Shown here in pieces: positions 10,515-20,837 of a stretch of DNA of 64,000 bases (within the stretch, counting starts at the first letter, position 1; every line of letters starts with the position of its first letter). The notes under the pieces were generated by a model, which was not told the DNA's origin, ran no database searches, and was given only the letters and a program-made list of their open reading frames with translations. The position numbers and the translations under genes were made by a program. The stretch spans positions 124,001 through 188,000 of the forward strand of contig NZ_JALHPR010000003.1 in assembly GCF_022842375.1 (NCBI RefSeq), given 5' to 3'. The stretch is from Elioraea sp. (lineage in GTDB: Bacteria > Pseudomonadota > Alphaproteobacteria > Acetobacterales > Acetobacteraceae).

Positions 10515-12110
10515 ATGAAAACGACACGCAGGACCCTGATGGGCGGAGTGGCCGCCGCGGCGGTCACGCCTGCCATCGTGATCGCGCAGCCGGCGCCGCC
10601 GGCCAACCGCACCGTGCGCGCCATCCTGCACGGCGACATCCCCACCTTCGACCCGATCTGGACGACGGCCAACATGGCCGCCAACCACGGCGCGCTGGTG
10701 TACGACACCCTCTTCGGCATCGACGAGAAGGTCACGGCGCAGCCGCAGATGATCGGCCGCCACGGCTTCTCCGACGACAAGCTCACGCTGACCATGGAGC
10801 TGCGCGACGGCCTGAAATGGACCGACGGCACGGACGTGACGTCGCGTGACTGCGTCGCCTCCATCCGCCGCTGGGCGGTGCGCGACGGTGCCGGCCAGCA
10901 CATGATGCAGCGCGTGACCGACGTGTCGCCCGGCGATGCGCGCACCATCGTCATCAAGTTCAGGGAGCCCTACGGCATCGCCCTCGATGCCATGGCGAAA
11001 ACCTCGACCCCCTTCTGCTTCATGATGCGCGAGAAGGAAGCGTTGACCGACCCGATGCAGAAGATCGAGACCACGGTCGGCTCCGGCCCGTTCATCATGA
11101 ACGAGCGCGAGACGCGGCCTGGCACGCAGTATGTCTACGACAAGAACCCGAACTACCGGCCGAGGAGCGAGCCGCCGTCATGGATCGCCGGCGGCAAGGT
11201 CGCGCATGTCGATCGCGTGATCATCCAGAACGTGCCGGATGCACAGACCGCGATCGCTGCGTTGCAGGCGGGCGAGGTCGACTATGTCGAGACACCCTCG
11301 CTCGACAGCGTGCGCGACCTCGAGCGTGACCGCGACATCATGCTGGCCCCGCGCAGCCCGCTCGGCGATGTGGGCTGGATCAGGCTGAACTTCCTGCACC
11401 CGCCCTTCGACAACGTGAAGGCGCGCCAGGCCGTGCTGTGGGCGGTGAACCAGGAAGCCCACATGCGGGCCTCCTTTGTCGACCCGCGCTTCTACCAGAA
11501 ATGCGGCGCGTACCTCACCTGCGGCACGCCGATGGAGAACGATGCGAACACGGAGTGGTTCAGGAACGGACCGAACCCCGAGCGCGCGCGCCAGCTTCTG
11601 CGCGAGAGCGGCTACAACGGCCAGCCGGTGACGCTCATGCAGGCGACCAACATCGTCTACATGAACAACACCGCGCAGATCCTGGCCCAGGAGCTTCGCG
11701 GCATCGGCTTCAACATCCAGATGGTGCCGATGGACTGGTCGGGCGTGGTGCAGCGCCGCGCGTCGAGGGCAGCGCCGGACCAGGGCGGATGGAACATCTT
11801 CCTCACCTCCGCCGACGGTCTTTCCTCGGGCAACCCGATCTGGGCCGCAGCGCACGCGGCAACGGGCGAGCGCGGCTGGTTCGGCTGGCCGTCGGACGAG
11901 AAGCACGAGCAGCTGCGCAACGCCTGGGTTTCCGCCCCCGACCTCGCCGCACGGCAGAAGATCGCGCGCGAGATGCAGGAGAATGCCTGGAACTTCGTGC
12001 CAACCGTCTATTACGGCCAGTGGAAGCAGCCGGTCGCGCATCGCCGCAACGTCACCGGCTGGATCGCAACACCGGGCTGCGTGCCGTTCTGGAACGTCCG
12101 CAAGACCTGA
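10515..12110 (+). CDS. Peptide ABC transporter substrate-binding protein (SBP family 5), Tat-like signal
   Basis: A 531-residue periplasmic binding protein. The N-terminus has TRRTLMGG (R5-R6), a short Tat-type signal, then an Ala-rich core ending near IVIAQP. The family-5 body shows the DTLFGIDEKVTAQPQM entry, LRDGLKWTDGTDVTSRD, SGPFIMNE, and the late QPVTLMQATN and MVPMDWSG segments. ATG 10515 follows CAGGGAG. It is quite divergent from the cassette 1 and 3 binding proteins, so ligand preference probably differs. A strong hairpin follows the stop codon. Confidence 0.92.
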   Translation: MKTTRRTLMGGVAAAAVTPAIVIAQPAPPANRTVRAILHGDIPTFDPIWTTANMAANHGALVYDTLFGIDEKVTAQPQMIGRHGFSDDKLTLTMELRDGLKWTDGTDVTSRDCVASIRRWAVRDGAGQHMMQRVTDVSPGDARTIVIKFREPYGIALDAMAKTSTPFCFMMREKEALTDPMQKIETTVGSGPFIMNERETRPGTQYVYDKNPNYRPRSEPPSWIAGGKVAHVDRVIIQNVPDAQTAIAALQAGEVDYVETPSLDSVRDLERDRDIMLAPRSPLGDVGWIRLNFLHPPFDNVKARQAVLWAVNQEAHMRASFVDPRFYQKCGAYLTCGTPMENDANTEWFRNGPNPERARQLLRESGYNGQPVTLMQATNIVYMNNTAQILAQELRGIGFNIQMVPMDWSGVVQRRASRAAPDQGGWNIFLTSADGLSSGNPIWAAAHAATGERGWFGWPSDEKHEQLRNAWVSAPDLAARQKIAREMQENAWNFVPTVYYGQWKQPVAHRRNVTGWIATPGCVPFWNVRKT

Positions 12111-12131
12111 TGCAGCGTTCCGTTCCGTTCC

Positions 12132-12157
12132 CCCTTCCCGCAGCGATGCGGGAAGGG
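12132..12157 (+). promoter_or_regulatory. Intercistronic hairpin with GCGA tetraloop, between binding-protein and permease genes
   Basis: CCCTTCCCGCA (12132-12142) and TGCGGGAAGGG (12147-12157) form a perfect 11-bp stem closed by GCGA, a GNRA tetraloop. It lies 21 bases after the binding-protein stop and 26 before the permease start, with no T-run behind it. It is therefore more likely a processing/stability element or partial attenuator, giving more binding protein than permease, than a full terminator. Confidence 0.6.
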
Positions 12158-12183
12158 ATTTCCCTGTGTGACGGGCGCGGCGG

Positions 12184-13125
12184 ATGATCGCCTACATCAT
12201 CCGCCGCCTCATCGCGACGATCCCGGTGATGTTGCTGGTCGCGATCATCGTGTTCCTGCTCGTGCATCTCGCGCCCGGCGACCCGGCGAGCGTGATCGCC
12301 GGCGACAATGCGACGTCCGACCAGATCGCGGCGATCCGCGCGGCCCTCGGGCTCGACCGGCCCTTGTGGGAGCAGTTCGCCATCTGGATCGGCAACGTTC
12401 TGCAGGGCGATCTCGGCCACTCGCTGTTCTGGAACCGCTCGGTGTCGGAGCTGATCCTCCAGCGCGCCGAGCCGACCATCTCGCTCGCGATCACGACACT
12501 GATCCTCGCGGTGACGATCTCGATCACCCTCGGCGTGCTCGCTGCCTGGAAGGCCGGCTCCGGCCTTGATCGCGCGGTGATGGGCGTTGCCGTGACGGGC
12601 TTCTCGGTGCCGGTGTTCGTGGTCGGCTACCTGCTCGTGTTCGTGTTCGCGATCCAGCTCGGCTGGCTGCCGGTGCAGGGCTACCGGCCGATCGCCGAGG
12701 GCCTCTGGCCCTGGCTCGAGCGGCTGATCCTGCCCTCCATCGCGCTCGGCCTCGCCTATGTCGCGCTGATCGCGCGCATCACCCGCACCACCATGCTCGA
12801 GGTGCTGGCCGAGGACTACATGCGCACGGCGGAGGCCAAGGGCGTTGCGACGCGCCCGATGCTGCTGAAGCATGCGCTCAAGAACGCCGCGGTGCCAATC
12901 GTCACCATCGTCGGCATCGGTGTCGCGCTGCTGATCGGCGGCGTCGTGATCACCGAGACGGTGTTCAACATCCCTGGCATCGGCCGTCTCGTGGTGGACG
13001 CGATCGCCAGGCGCGACTACCCGATCATCCAGGGCGTGATCCTGGTGTTCTCGGGCGTGTACGTGCTGGTCAACCTCGCGGTCGACATCTCCTACACCTT
13101 CTTCGATCCCCGGGTCCGCTACTGA
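12184..13125 (+). CDS. Peptide ABC transporter permease, DppB type
   Basis: A 313-residue inner-membrane subunit of importer cassette 2. It starts MIAYIIRRLIATIPVMLLVA, has the LAPGDPASVIAGD loop of DppB, an EAA loop (TAEAKGVATRPMLLKHALKNA) and ends SYTFFDPRVRY. The ribosome site upstream of ATG 12184 is weak (GGGCGCGGCGG), which together with the preceding hairpin suggests lower translation than the binding protein. Its stop overlaps the next start (TGATG). Confidence 0.92.
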   Translation: MIAYIIRRLIATIPVMLLVAIIVFLLVHLAPGDPASVIAGDNATSDQIAAIRAALGLDRPLWEQFAIWIGNVLQGDLGHSLFWNRSVSELILQRAEPTISLAITTLILAVTISITLGVLAAWKAGSGLDRAVMGVAVTGFSVPVFVVGYLLVFVFAIQLGWLPVQGYRPIAEGLWPWLERLILPSIALGLAYVALIARITRTTMLEVLAEDYMRTAEAKGVATRPMLLKHALKNAAVPIVTIVGIGVALLIGGVVITETVFNIPGIGRLVVDAIARRDYPIIQGVILVFSGVYVLVNLAVDISYTFFDPRVRY

Positions 13126-14020
13126 TGGCGGGCGCGGCAGCAGAGGCGCCGATCGCCGCGCGGCCAGGTGGGGCGCGCGTGTTCATCCGCCGCAACCCGA
13201 CGATCGTGATCGGCGGTGCGCTGCTCGTCATCATGCTCATCCTCGCCGTGCTCGCCCCCTTCATCGCCGGCGATCCGCTGCACGTGAACCCGGTGAACAG
13301 GCTGCAGCCACCCGACCTCGCGAAGCTCTTCGTCCCCGGTGCGGTGGATCGCTTCGGGACCGACAATCTCGGGCGCGACGTGTTCGCGCGCACCATCTAC
13401 GGCGCGCGCGTGTCGTTGCTCGTCGGCATCTTCGTGGCGTTCTTCTCCACCACGATCGGCCTCTTCGTCGGGCTCGCCGCCGGCTACTACCGCGCGCTCG
13501 ACACGGTGATCATGCGGCTGATGGATGCGCTGATGGCGATCCCGGGCATCCTGCTCGCCATAGCACTCGTCGCACTCACGCGCGGCGGCGTGCCGGTGGT
13601 GATCTTCGCCATCACCATTCCCGAGATCCCGCGCGTGGTGCGCCTTGTCCGCGCCGTCGTTCTCACGGTGCGGGAACGCCCCTTCATCGACGCGGCCGTC
13701 TCGGTCGGGTCGCGGCCGAAGAAGGTGATCCTCCGCCACATCCTGCCCAACACGCTCGCCCCGCTGATCGTGCAGGCCACCTATGTCTGCGCCTCCGCCA
13801 TCCTCGTCGAGGCTGGCCTCTCCTTCCTCGGCGCCGGCGTGCCGCCCGAGATCCCGACCTGGGGCAACATGATCGCGCAGTCGCGCCTGTTCCTCTCCCG
13901 CGCGCCGTGGACGGTGTTCTTCCCCGGCGCGTGCCTCGCCATCGTCGTCCTCGCGATCAACCTGGTGGGCGACGGGTTGCGCGACAGGCTCGACCCGCGG
14001 CTTGCAAGGCGGATGCGGTG

Positions 14021-14021
<1 letters not shown>
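13125..14021 (+). CDS. Peptide ABC transporter permease, DppC type
   Basis: A 298-residue partner permease with a short cytoplasmic N-terminus, the DRFGTDNLGRDVFARTIYGARVSL motif, an EAA loop (DAAVSVGSRPKKVILRHILPN) and the conserved NLVGDGLRDRLDPRL tail. Both ends overlap neighbours by one base (TGATG), a sign of tight translational coupling within cassette 2. Confidence 0.92.
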
Positions 14022-15009
<988 letters not shown>

Positions 15010-15013
<4 letters not shown>

Positions 15014-15987
15014 CGGAACCCGTTCTCGCCGTCGAGGGACTGACCAAGCACTTCCCGGTCGAGCGCGGCATCCTTCGCCGCGCGGTGGCCTGGGTGCGCG
15101 CGGTCGATGGCGTCGACTTCGCGATTGCGCCGGGAGAGACGCTCTGCCTCGTCGGCGAGAGCGGCTGCGGCAAGTCGACCGTCGCGCGCATGGTGCTGCG
15201 CCTGACCGAGCCGACCTCCGGCGCGATCCGCCTGGGCGGCACCGACATCACCACGCTGTCGGAAGCCGAGATGGCGCCCTTCCGCCGCCGCGTGCAGATG
15301 GTGTTCCAGGACCCCTACGCCTCGCTGAACCCACGGCTTCGCGTCGGCCAGATCGTCGGCGAGCCGCTCGAGAATTTCGAGACGTTCAGTGCCGCCGAAC
15401 GCACCGCGCGCGTCGGTGCGATTCTCGCCAAGGTCGGCCTTCGCCCCGAGGCTGCCGGCCGCTACCCGTTCGAGTTCTCCGGCGGGCAGCGCCAGCGCAT
15501 CGGCATCGCGCGTGCGTTGGCGCTGCGCCCCGAGCTCATCGTCGCAGACGAGCCCGTGAGCGCGCTTGACGTGTCGGTGCAGGCGCAGGTGCTGAACCTG
15601 CTGATGGACCTGCAGGAGGAATTCGGCCTCGCGTTCCTGTTCGTCAGCCATGATCTTGCGGTGGTGGAACATATCGGCCACCGGATCGCGGTGATGTATC
15701 TCGGCCATATCGTCGAGATCGGGCCGAAGGACGAGGTGCTGAGCAACCCGCAGCACCCCTACACCCAGGCGCTGATCGCCGCGGCCCCGATCCCCGATCC
15801 GCGCGCGAAGCGCGAGCGGATGGTGATCGAGGGCGACGTTCCAAGCCCGCTGAACCCACCCTCGGGCTGCCGCTTCCACACGCGCTGCCCCTTCGCCTTC
15901 GCCCGGTGCAGCGAGGAGAAGCCGGCGCTGCGCGAGATCGCACCTGGCCGCCGCGCCGCCTGCCACCTGCTCGACCAGCCGGGATGA
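15010..15987 (+). CDS. Peptide ABC transporter ATP-binding protein, DppF/OppF type
   Basis: A 325-residue ATPase completing cassette 2. It has Walker [11 protein letters not shown]-loop [15 protein letters not shown], signature [15 protein letters not shown], Walker [14 protein letters not shown]-loop [10 protein letters not shown] and the [16 protein letters not shown]-terminal cluster. ATG 15010 overlaps the previous stop as ATGA, and its own stop overlaps the next gene in the same way, extending the operon into the PLP-enzyme gene. Confidence 0.93.
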
Positions 15988-17168
15988 GCGTTCTCGATCG
16001 TTTCGGCCTTACGCGCCGCATCAACGCCGCGGGCACGTTGACCCGCCTCGGCGGGCGGCCGATGGCAGCGGAGGTGGCCTCCGCGATGGCGGAAGCCGCC
16101 AGCCTCTCGCTTGACATCGCCACGCTCCAGCAGGTGGCGAGCGAGCGCATTGCCGGCCACCTCGGCGCCGAGGCGGGCATGGTCACGACCGGTGCCGCCG
16201 CAGCGCTCACGCTTGCCGCCGCAGCCTGCCTCGCGGGCAGCGACTTCGCGCGGATGGCAGCGCTGCCCTTCGCCGACGGGTTCCCGAACGAGATCCTGCT
16301 GCCGCGCACGCACCGGACGATGTATTCCCGCGCGCTCGCCGCCGCCGGCGCGCGGCTGGTCGATCTCGGCCACAACGACCGCGGCACCGGGGCGGGCGTG
16401 CGCGGCCTCGAGGCGTGGGAGATCGATGCCGCGATCACGCCCCGCACCGCCGCCTTCGCCTTCACCGCCACGCCCGAAACGATCGCGGCGCTGCCCGGCA
16501 TCGCAGCGCATTGCCGCGCGCGCGGCCTTCCCGTCATCGTCGATGCGGCAGCGCAACTGCCGCCGCGCGACAACCTCCGCCGCCTGCTGGCCATGGGAGC
16601 CGATCTCGTTGCCTTCTCCGGCGGCAAGGCGATCGGCGGGCCGCAGGCCTCCGGCATCCTCGCCGGGCGCGCCGATCTCGTCGGCTCGGCACTCGCGCAG
16701 CAGCTCGACATGGATATCCGCGCCGAGGCGTGGTCACCGCCCGCCCTGCTTGCGCCGATCATCCGCGGTGCGGCACCCCCGCACGGCATCGGCCGCGGCT
16801 TCAAGGCGGGGAAGGAGGAGATCATCGGCCTCCTCGTCGCGCTCGAACGCTTCGCCGGAACCGACGAGGCGGCGGAAACCGCAGCGCTGGCGGCGCGTCT
16901 CGCGGGGATCGGCGCGGCACTCGCGGGGCTGAACAGCGTGCGGACGGAGCTGGGCCACAGCGGCCGCGCGCCGGTGCTTGCCGTCACCCTCGATCCGCCC
17001 TCGCGGGCGGCAGGGGCGGTCGCTGCTCTCCTCGCACATGATCCGCCGGTGCATGTGGGTGAGCGGCGGGTGGCGGACGGCGTTCTCCTGATCGACCCGC
17101 AATCCCTCGCGCCGACGGATGACGCAACCCTCGCCGCGGCGCTGCGCGCTGCCTGCGCCTCGGGCTGA
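15984..17168 (+). CDS. SelA-like PLP-dependent enzyme (aminotransferase class V-fold lyase)
   Basis: A 394-residue fold-type I PLP enzyme related to SelA and the DgaE/D-glucosaminate-6-phosphate ammonia-lyase group. Seen: the family N-terminus [19 protein letters not shown], the [23 protein letters not shown]-phosphate region, [13 protein letters not shown] (Asp to the pyridine N) and the Schiff-base lysine in [12 protein letters not shown] (K215). No selenocysteine machinery is nearby, so true SelA function is unlikely; an amino-acid lyase or racemase role is more plausible. ATG 15984 overlaps the DppF stop (ATGA), so the enzyme is made together with importer cassette 2 and probably acts on its cargo (inference). 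Confidence 0.82.
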   Translation: MSVLDRFGLTRRINAAGTLTRLGGRPMAAEVASAMAEAASLSLDIATLQQVASERIAGHLGAEAGMVTTGAAAALTLAAAACLAGSDFARMAALPFADGFPNEILLPRTHRTMYSRALAAAGARLVDLGHNDRGTGAGVRGLEAWEIDAAITPRTAAFAFTATPETIAALPGIAAHCRARGLPVIVDAAAQLPPRDNLRRLLAMGADLVAFSGGKAIGGPQASGILAGRADLVGSALAQQLDMDIRAEAWSPPALLAPIIRGAAPPHGIGRGFKAGKEEIIGLLVALERFAGTDEAAETAALAARLAGIGAALAGLNSVRTELGHSGRAPVLAVTLDPPSRAAGAVAALLAHDPPVHVGERRVADGVLLIDPQSLAPTDDATLAAALRAACASG

Positions 17169-17185
17169 GGGATCGATCCGGGATT

Positions 17186-18061
17186 GTGACGTCACCGTCA
17201 CGCAGCGGTACGGAACAACGGCGCGGCTTCGCCTTCATGGCGGCAGCGATGGCGCTGTTCGCGAGCCAGGATGCCCTCGCCCGCCATTTGGCCGACCAGG
17301 CGGGCGTGCTCTCCATCCTCACCATCCGCTACTGGGCCTTCGCACTGTTCGTCACGACCTATGCCGCGCAGGCGCCAGGCGGGCTTCTGCGCATCGTCCG
17401 GTCGCGCCGGCCCGTGATGCAGGCGGGCCGCGGCGTGCTGCTCGCGGTGCAGGTGCTGATGATGATCGAGGGGTTCACGCGGCTGGGCCTCGTCGCCACG
17501 CATGCGCTGTTCGCCGCCGCCCCGCTTCTCGTCGTCGCCATGTCCGGCCCGCTGCTCGGCGAGCGCGTCACGCCGCGGCGCTGGCTCGCCATCCTGGCCG
17601 GTTTCGGCGGGGTGCTGTTGGTCCTCCGCCCCGGCGGGCAGGCGATCAGCGCCGACGCGCTCCTCGTGCTCGCCGCCGCCGTGATGTTCGCCTTCTACGC
17701 GCTGATGACCCGCCTGGTCGCTGCGCATGACAGGCCGGAGACGAGCCTGTTCTACACCGCAGTCGCCGGCGCCGCCGCTCTCACGCTCGCCGCGCCCTTT
17801 GCCTGGCGGCCGCCGCCGGTGGCGGATTGGGGCTGGATGGGCCTGCTCTGCGTCATCTCGGCCACGGGGCATCTCCTCTACATCCGCGCCCTGGCCGCGG
17901 CGGAGGCGAGCCGGCTGCAGCCGCTTGCCTATCTCCACCTCGTCTTCGCCTCCGCCTTCGGCGTCGTGCTGTTCGGCGAGGCGCTGGCGCTCGCGACCGT
18001 GATCGGGGCCGCCATCGTCATCGCAGCCGGCCTTGCTGCAATGCGGCCGGAGCGGCGCTGA
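17186..18061 (+). CDS. EamA/DMT-superfamily transporter
   Basis: A 291-residue membrane protein with about ten hydrophobic helices in two EamA repeats. Typical marks are the first-helix segment MAAAMALFASQDALARHLAD, the LFAAAPLLVVAMSGPLLGERV helix that ends repeat 1, and AYLHLVFASAFGVVLFGEAL in repeat 2. The family exports amino acids or metabolites. It starts at GTG 17186, 17 bases after the PLP gene; ATG 17237 in frame would trim the cytoplasmic tail. As the last gene of the operon it may export the product of the upstream lyase (inference). Confidence 0.88.
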   Translation: MTSPSRSGTEQRRGFAFMAAAMALFASQDALARHLADQAGVLSILTIRYWAFALFVTTYAAQAPGGLLRIVRSRRPVMQAGRGVLLAVQVLMMIEGFTRLGLVATHALFAAAPLLVVAMSGPLLGERVTPRRWLAILAGFGGVLLVLRPGGQAISADALLVLAAAVMFAFYALMTRLVAAHDRPETSLFYTAVAGAAALTLAAPFAWRPPPVADWGWMGLLCVISATGHLLYIRALAAAEASRLQPLAYLHLVFASAFGVVLFGEALALATVIGAAIVIAAGLAAMRPERR

Positions 18062-18118
18062 GCGACAGCCGCCATGGCATGGTATGGTTGACCAACGGAG
18101 GAACGCGGGACGGCACGG

Positions 18119-19684
18119 ATGCGCCTGGCCTTCTCCTCGTGCGAGCTTGACCTCGACCGGCAGGAACTCTGCCGCGCCGGTGCGCCTGTGCATGTCGAGC
18201 CGCAGGTGTTCGACCTCATCGCCCATCTCGTGCGGCACCGTGACCGGGTGGTGTCGAAGGATGAGCTGATCGACACGATCTGGGGCGGGCGCATCATCTC
18301 CGAGGCAGCGCTGTCGAGCAGGATCAACGCCGCGCGCCGCGCCGTCGGCGATACGGGCGAGGACCAGGCGGTGATCCGCACGGTGCACAAGCGCGGCTTC
18401 CGGTTCGTCGCCGACGTGCGCGAGGCGGAACCGGCCGCGTCACAACTGCCAATCGCGGCGGCGCCGCCCGCACCAGCACCGGTCGGCCGCGCCTCGATCG
18501 CCGTTCTGCCCTTCGCCAATGACAGCCCTGACGCAGATACGGAATATTTCGCCTATGGACTGACCGAGGACATCATCCGCCTGCTCGCGCGCTATCGCTG
18601 GCTCACCGTGCTCAGCCGCCACAGCACCTTCCCGTTCCGGGGGCGTGACATGCAGCCTGCCGAGATCGGTGCCGCCCTCGGCGTGAGATACCTGCTCCAG
18701 GGCTCCGTGCGCCGACGGGGAGAACGTGTGCGCATTACCGCCGACCTCGTCGCGGCCGGGAGCGGCACGCAGCTATGGTCGGAGGCGTTCGAGCATCGGC
18801 TGACCGACATCTTCGCGATCCAGGATGCCATGGCCGAGGCAATCGCTGCCGTGATCGAGCCCGAGCTCGCCACGGTCGAGCGTGAGCTCGCCGTCAGGCG
18901 CCCGCCCGACAACCTCGATGCGTGGGACTGCTACCAGCGCGGCCTGTTCCACCTCTGGGGCTTCACCGCACCTGGCTTCAGCGAAGCCGAGGCCTGCTTC
19001 CGCCGGGCGATCGACATCGAGCCAGGGCTCGCGCGCGCGCATGCGGCGCTGTCGTACGTCAACCTTCAGCAGGTGCTCGCGGGCGAACCGGAACGGCGGG
19101 TCGAGCGCCTTGCAGCGGCAATGTCCGCCGCGCAACGGTCCGTCTCACTGGATGAGCGTGATTGCATGTGCCACTGCGTGCTGGGCCGTGCATTGACCAT
19201 GCATCGCGCCTACGCACCTGCGGTCGCCGCGCTCGAACACGCGGTCGCGCTCAACCCCTCCTTCGCGCAGGCGCATTTCGCGCTCGGCTTCACGCTGATC
19301 TGGTGTGGGCGGGCGGAGGAAGCCATCTCGCTCTCGGAGCGTGCGGCTGAACTCAGCCCGCGTGATCCGCATCTCTGGACGTTCCACACCATGCGCTCGA
19401 CCGCGCACCTCATGCTGGGCGAGCTCGATGGCGCGATCCTGTTCGCCGGCATGGCGCTGAGGCACCCGAATGCGAGCCACAGGCCGCTGGCCAACCTCGT
19501 CGCCGCGCTCGGACTTTCCGGCCAGCACGACGCGGCGGCTGAGAAAGTGGCGGAGATGCTCCGCCGCAAGCCGGGCTACACGATCGCGGTGGCATGCGAC
19601 GAGCTGTTCTACTGCGCCGACGAGGACTACATCGCCCGCTTCGCCGATGGGCTCCGCCGCGCCGGCCTGCCGGAGGCGGATTAG
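18119..19684 (+). CDS. Winged-helix (OmpR/CadC-type) regulator with TolB-like and TPR domains
   Basis: A 521-residue protein. Residues 1-100 form a CadC-type DNA-binding winged helix (PQVFDLIAHLVRHRDRVVSK, then VRTVHKRGFRFVADV-type wing). Residues about 120-250 match the TolB/adenylate-cyclase-like beta domain (SIAVLPFANDSPDADTEYFA, YLLQGSVRR). The remainder is helical TPR repeats (AEACFRRAIDIEPGLARAHA and similar). No transmembrane helix separates the domains, so the protein is probably soluble. Its TAG overlaps the metA stop by two bases on the opposite strand. Target unknown. Confidence 0.88.
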   Translation: MRLAFSSCELDLDRQELCRAGAPVHVEPQVFDLIAHLVRHRDRVVSKDELIDTIWGGRIISEAALSSRINAARRAVGDTGEDQAVIRTVHKRGFRFVADVREAEPAASQLPIAAAPPAPAPVGRASIAVLPFANDSPDADTEYFAYGLTEDIIRLLARYRWLTVLSRHSTFPFRGRDMQPAEIGAALGVRYLLQGSVRRRGERVRITADLVAAGSGTQLWSEAFEHRLTDIFAIQDAMAEAIAAVIEPELATVERELAVRRPPDNLDAWDCYQRGLFHLWGFTAPGFSEAEACFRRAIDIEPGLARAHAALSYVNLQQVLAGEPERRVERLAAAMSAAQRSVSLDERDCMCHCVLGRALTMHRAYAPAVAALEHAVALNPSFAQAHFALGFTLIWCGRAEEAISLSERAAELSPRDPHLWTFHTMRSTAHLMLGELDGAILFAGMALRHPNASHRPLANLVAALGLSGQHDAAAEKVAEMLRRKPGYTIAVACDELFYCADEDYIARFADGLRRAGLPEAD

Positions 19685-20733
19685 GCTGCGGCGCGCAGTG
19701 CGAGACCGGCGTGGCCAGGCCCTCGCAGCAGCGCGTCACGCACGCCTGGCATGGCAAGCGCATGCGTGGCGAGATGCTCCGCTGCCTCGGTCGTCACGCC
19801 GTCATCGAGCGTGAGCACGAGACGGGTCGGCCCGCTCCGACCGGAAGGCGGGGCGAGAAGCCAGGACAGCAGGTCAGCCGGCTGGCGCAGCACCTTCGCC
19901 CGCGCCACCTGCGCCAGCCAGTTGCGCAGTACGAGATGCGCCACGGGCCGCCAGGTTGGCTCACGCGCAGCACCGAGTGCGAGGCCTGCCGGCGGGAAGG
20001 CCGGGCGCGCGGCGGCACGGTCACGCAGGAACTCGGACAGCAGCGTGTCGCCGTCATACTCGAGATGGTCGAGCAGCATCGTGTGGCCGCGCGCTGCATC
20101 GGCCGCGATCGACACGCCGGTCGCGGCCGACGCGGCCAGCACCTCCGCGCCCCCTGCCGCGACGTCAGCCGCCAACACCGTGGCATGTCGCGAGACCGGC
20201 ACGGCGAAGCGCGGCCCGATGCCCTGCATGAGCGGATCGCCCGGGCGCTGGACCGCCTGGGCATAGAGCCCGAAGGCCTTCCGCGGGAGCGTGTGCTTCG
20301 CCACCCCATGGAAATGATGGAGTGCCGCCATCGCCGCCCAGCAGACCGAAAGGGTGGGGATGGATGAGGCAGCCGCGTGGTCAAACAGCGCCGCGAGCGC
20401 GGGCCAGTAGCGCACCTCGTCGAATGGGAGCGTCTCGACCGGCGCGCCGGTGACGATCAGCCCGTCGAGCGGACCCGTCGCCGCGTCCTCGATCGGCCGG
20501 TAGGCGGCAGGCGACGCGCCGCGCGCGGCCGAGAACAGCGAGAGCGACACGGTCTCTGGCGCGGCACCGAGCAGCCTGCCCCATTGCTGTTCCGCCCGTG
20601 CCCTGTCGGGCATCAGGTTCACGAGGCCGATGCGCAGCGCTGCATCGGGCACGACAGTCGTTTCGGTGACGGGCACGCCCTCCGCCCGCAGCATCTCGGC
20701 TGCCGGAAGGCCCGGTTGAAGCAGGATCGGCAT
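19681..20733 (-). CDS. metA: Homoserine O-acyltransferase, MetA family, predicted acetyl-CoA specific
   Basis: A 350-residue MetA-family enzyme that activates homoserine for methionine synthesis. Seen: LVNLMPDRARAEQQWGRLLG, LIVTGAPVETLPFDEVRYW, the nucleophilic cysteine in LSVCWAAMAAL, and the His-x-Glu pair in LLDHLEYD. In E. coli the equivalent of GAPVE reads GAPLG; glutamate at that site (residue 111 in E. coli numbering) is the published determinant of acetyl-CoA rather than succinyl-CoA use. This fits the adjacent O-acetylhomoserine sulfhydrylase. It carries about 45 extra C-terminal residues compared with the 309-residue E. coli enzyme. ATG 20733 follows GGGAGAG. Confidence 0.88.
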   Translation of the reverse strand: MPILLQPGLPAAEMLRAEGVPVTETTVVPDAALRIGLVNLMPDRARAEQQWGRLLGAAPETVSLSLFSAARGASPAAYRPIEDAATGPLDGLIVTGAPVETLPFDEVRYWPALAALFDHAAASSIPTLSVCWAAMAALHHFHGVAKHTLPRKAFGLYAQAVQRPGDPLMQGIGPRFAVPVSRHATVLAADVAAGGAEVLAASAATGVSIAADAARGHTMLLDHLEYDGDTLLSEFLRDRAAARPAFPPAGLALGAAREPTWRPVAHLVLRNWLAQVARAKVLRQPADLLSWLLAPPSGRSGPTRLVLTLDDGVTTEAAEHLATHALAMPGVRDALLRGPGHAGLALRAAA

Positions 20734-20794
20734 GGCACACTCTCCCGCTGGCACGTGCCCCCCGGGAATGCAGCGGGGGGATGGAGCTGGGGAT

Positions 20795-20823
20795 GGCGGG
20801 GTGCTGCCAGCCGGCACCCCGCC
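20795..20823 (-). promoter_or_regulatory. Hairpin between metY and metA
   Basis: GGCGGGGTGC (20795-20804) and GCACCCCGCC (20814-20823) form a perfect 10-bp GC-rich stem with a nine-base loop, 15 bases downstream of the metY stop and about 60 bases before the metA start on the minus strand. No U-run follows. It may partly terminate or protect the metY message. Confidence 0.5.
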
Positions 20824-20837
20824 TCCCATCACGCAAC

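Noticed and set aside
8390-10957. 855-residue open frame on the minus strand covering the M81 gene
   Set aside because: It is the antisense shadow of high-GC coding sequence; it crosses two well-supported genes and has no recognisable domain, only Arg/His/Asp-rich antisense-type composition.
15984-17168. True selenocysteine synthase SelA
   Set aside because: The protein shares the fold and PLP lysine, but no selB, selD or tRNA-Sec is seen and the gene is embedded in a peptide transport operon.
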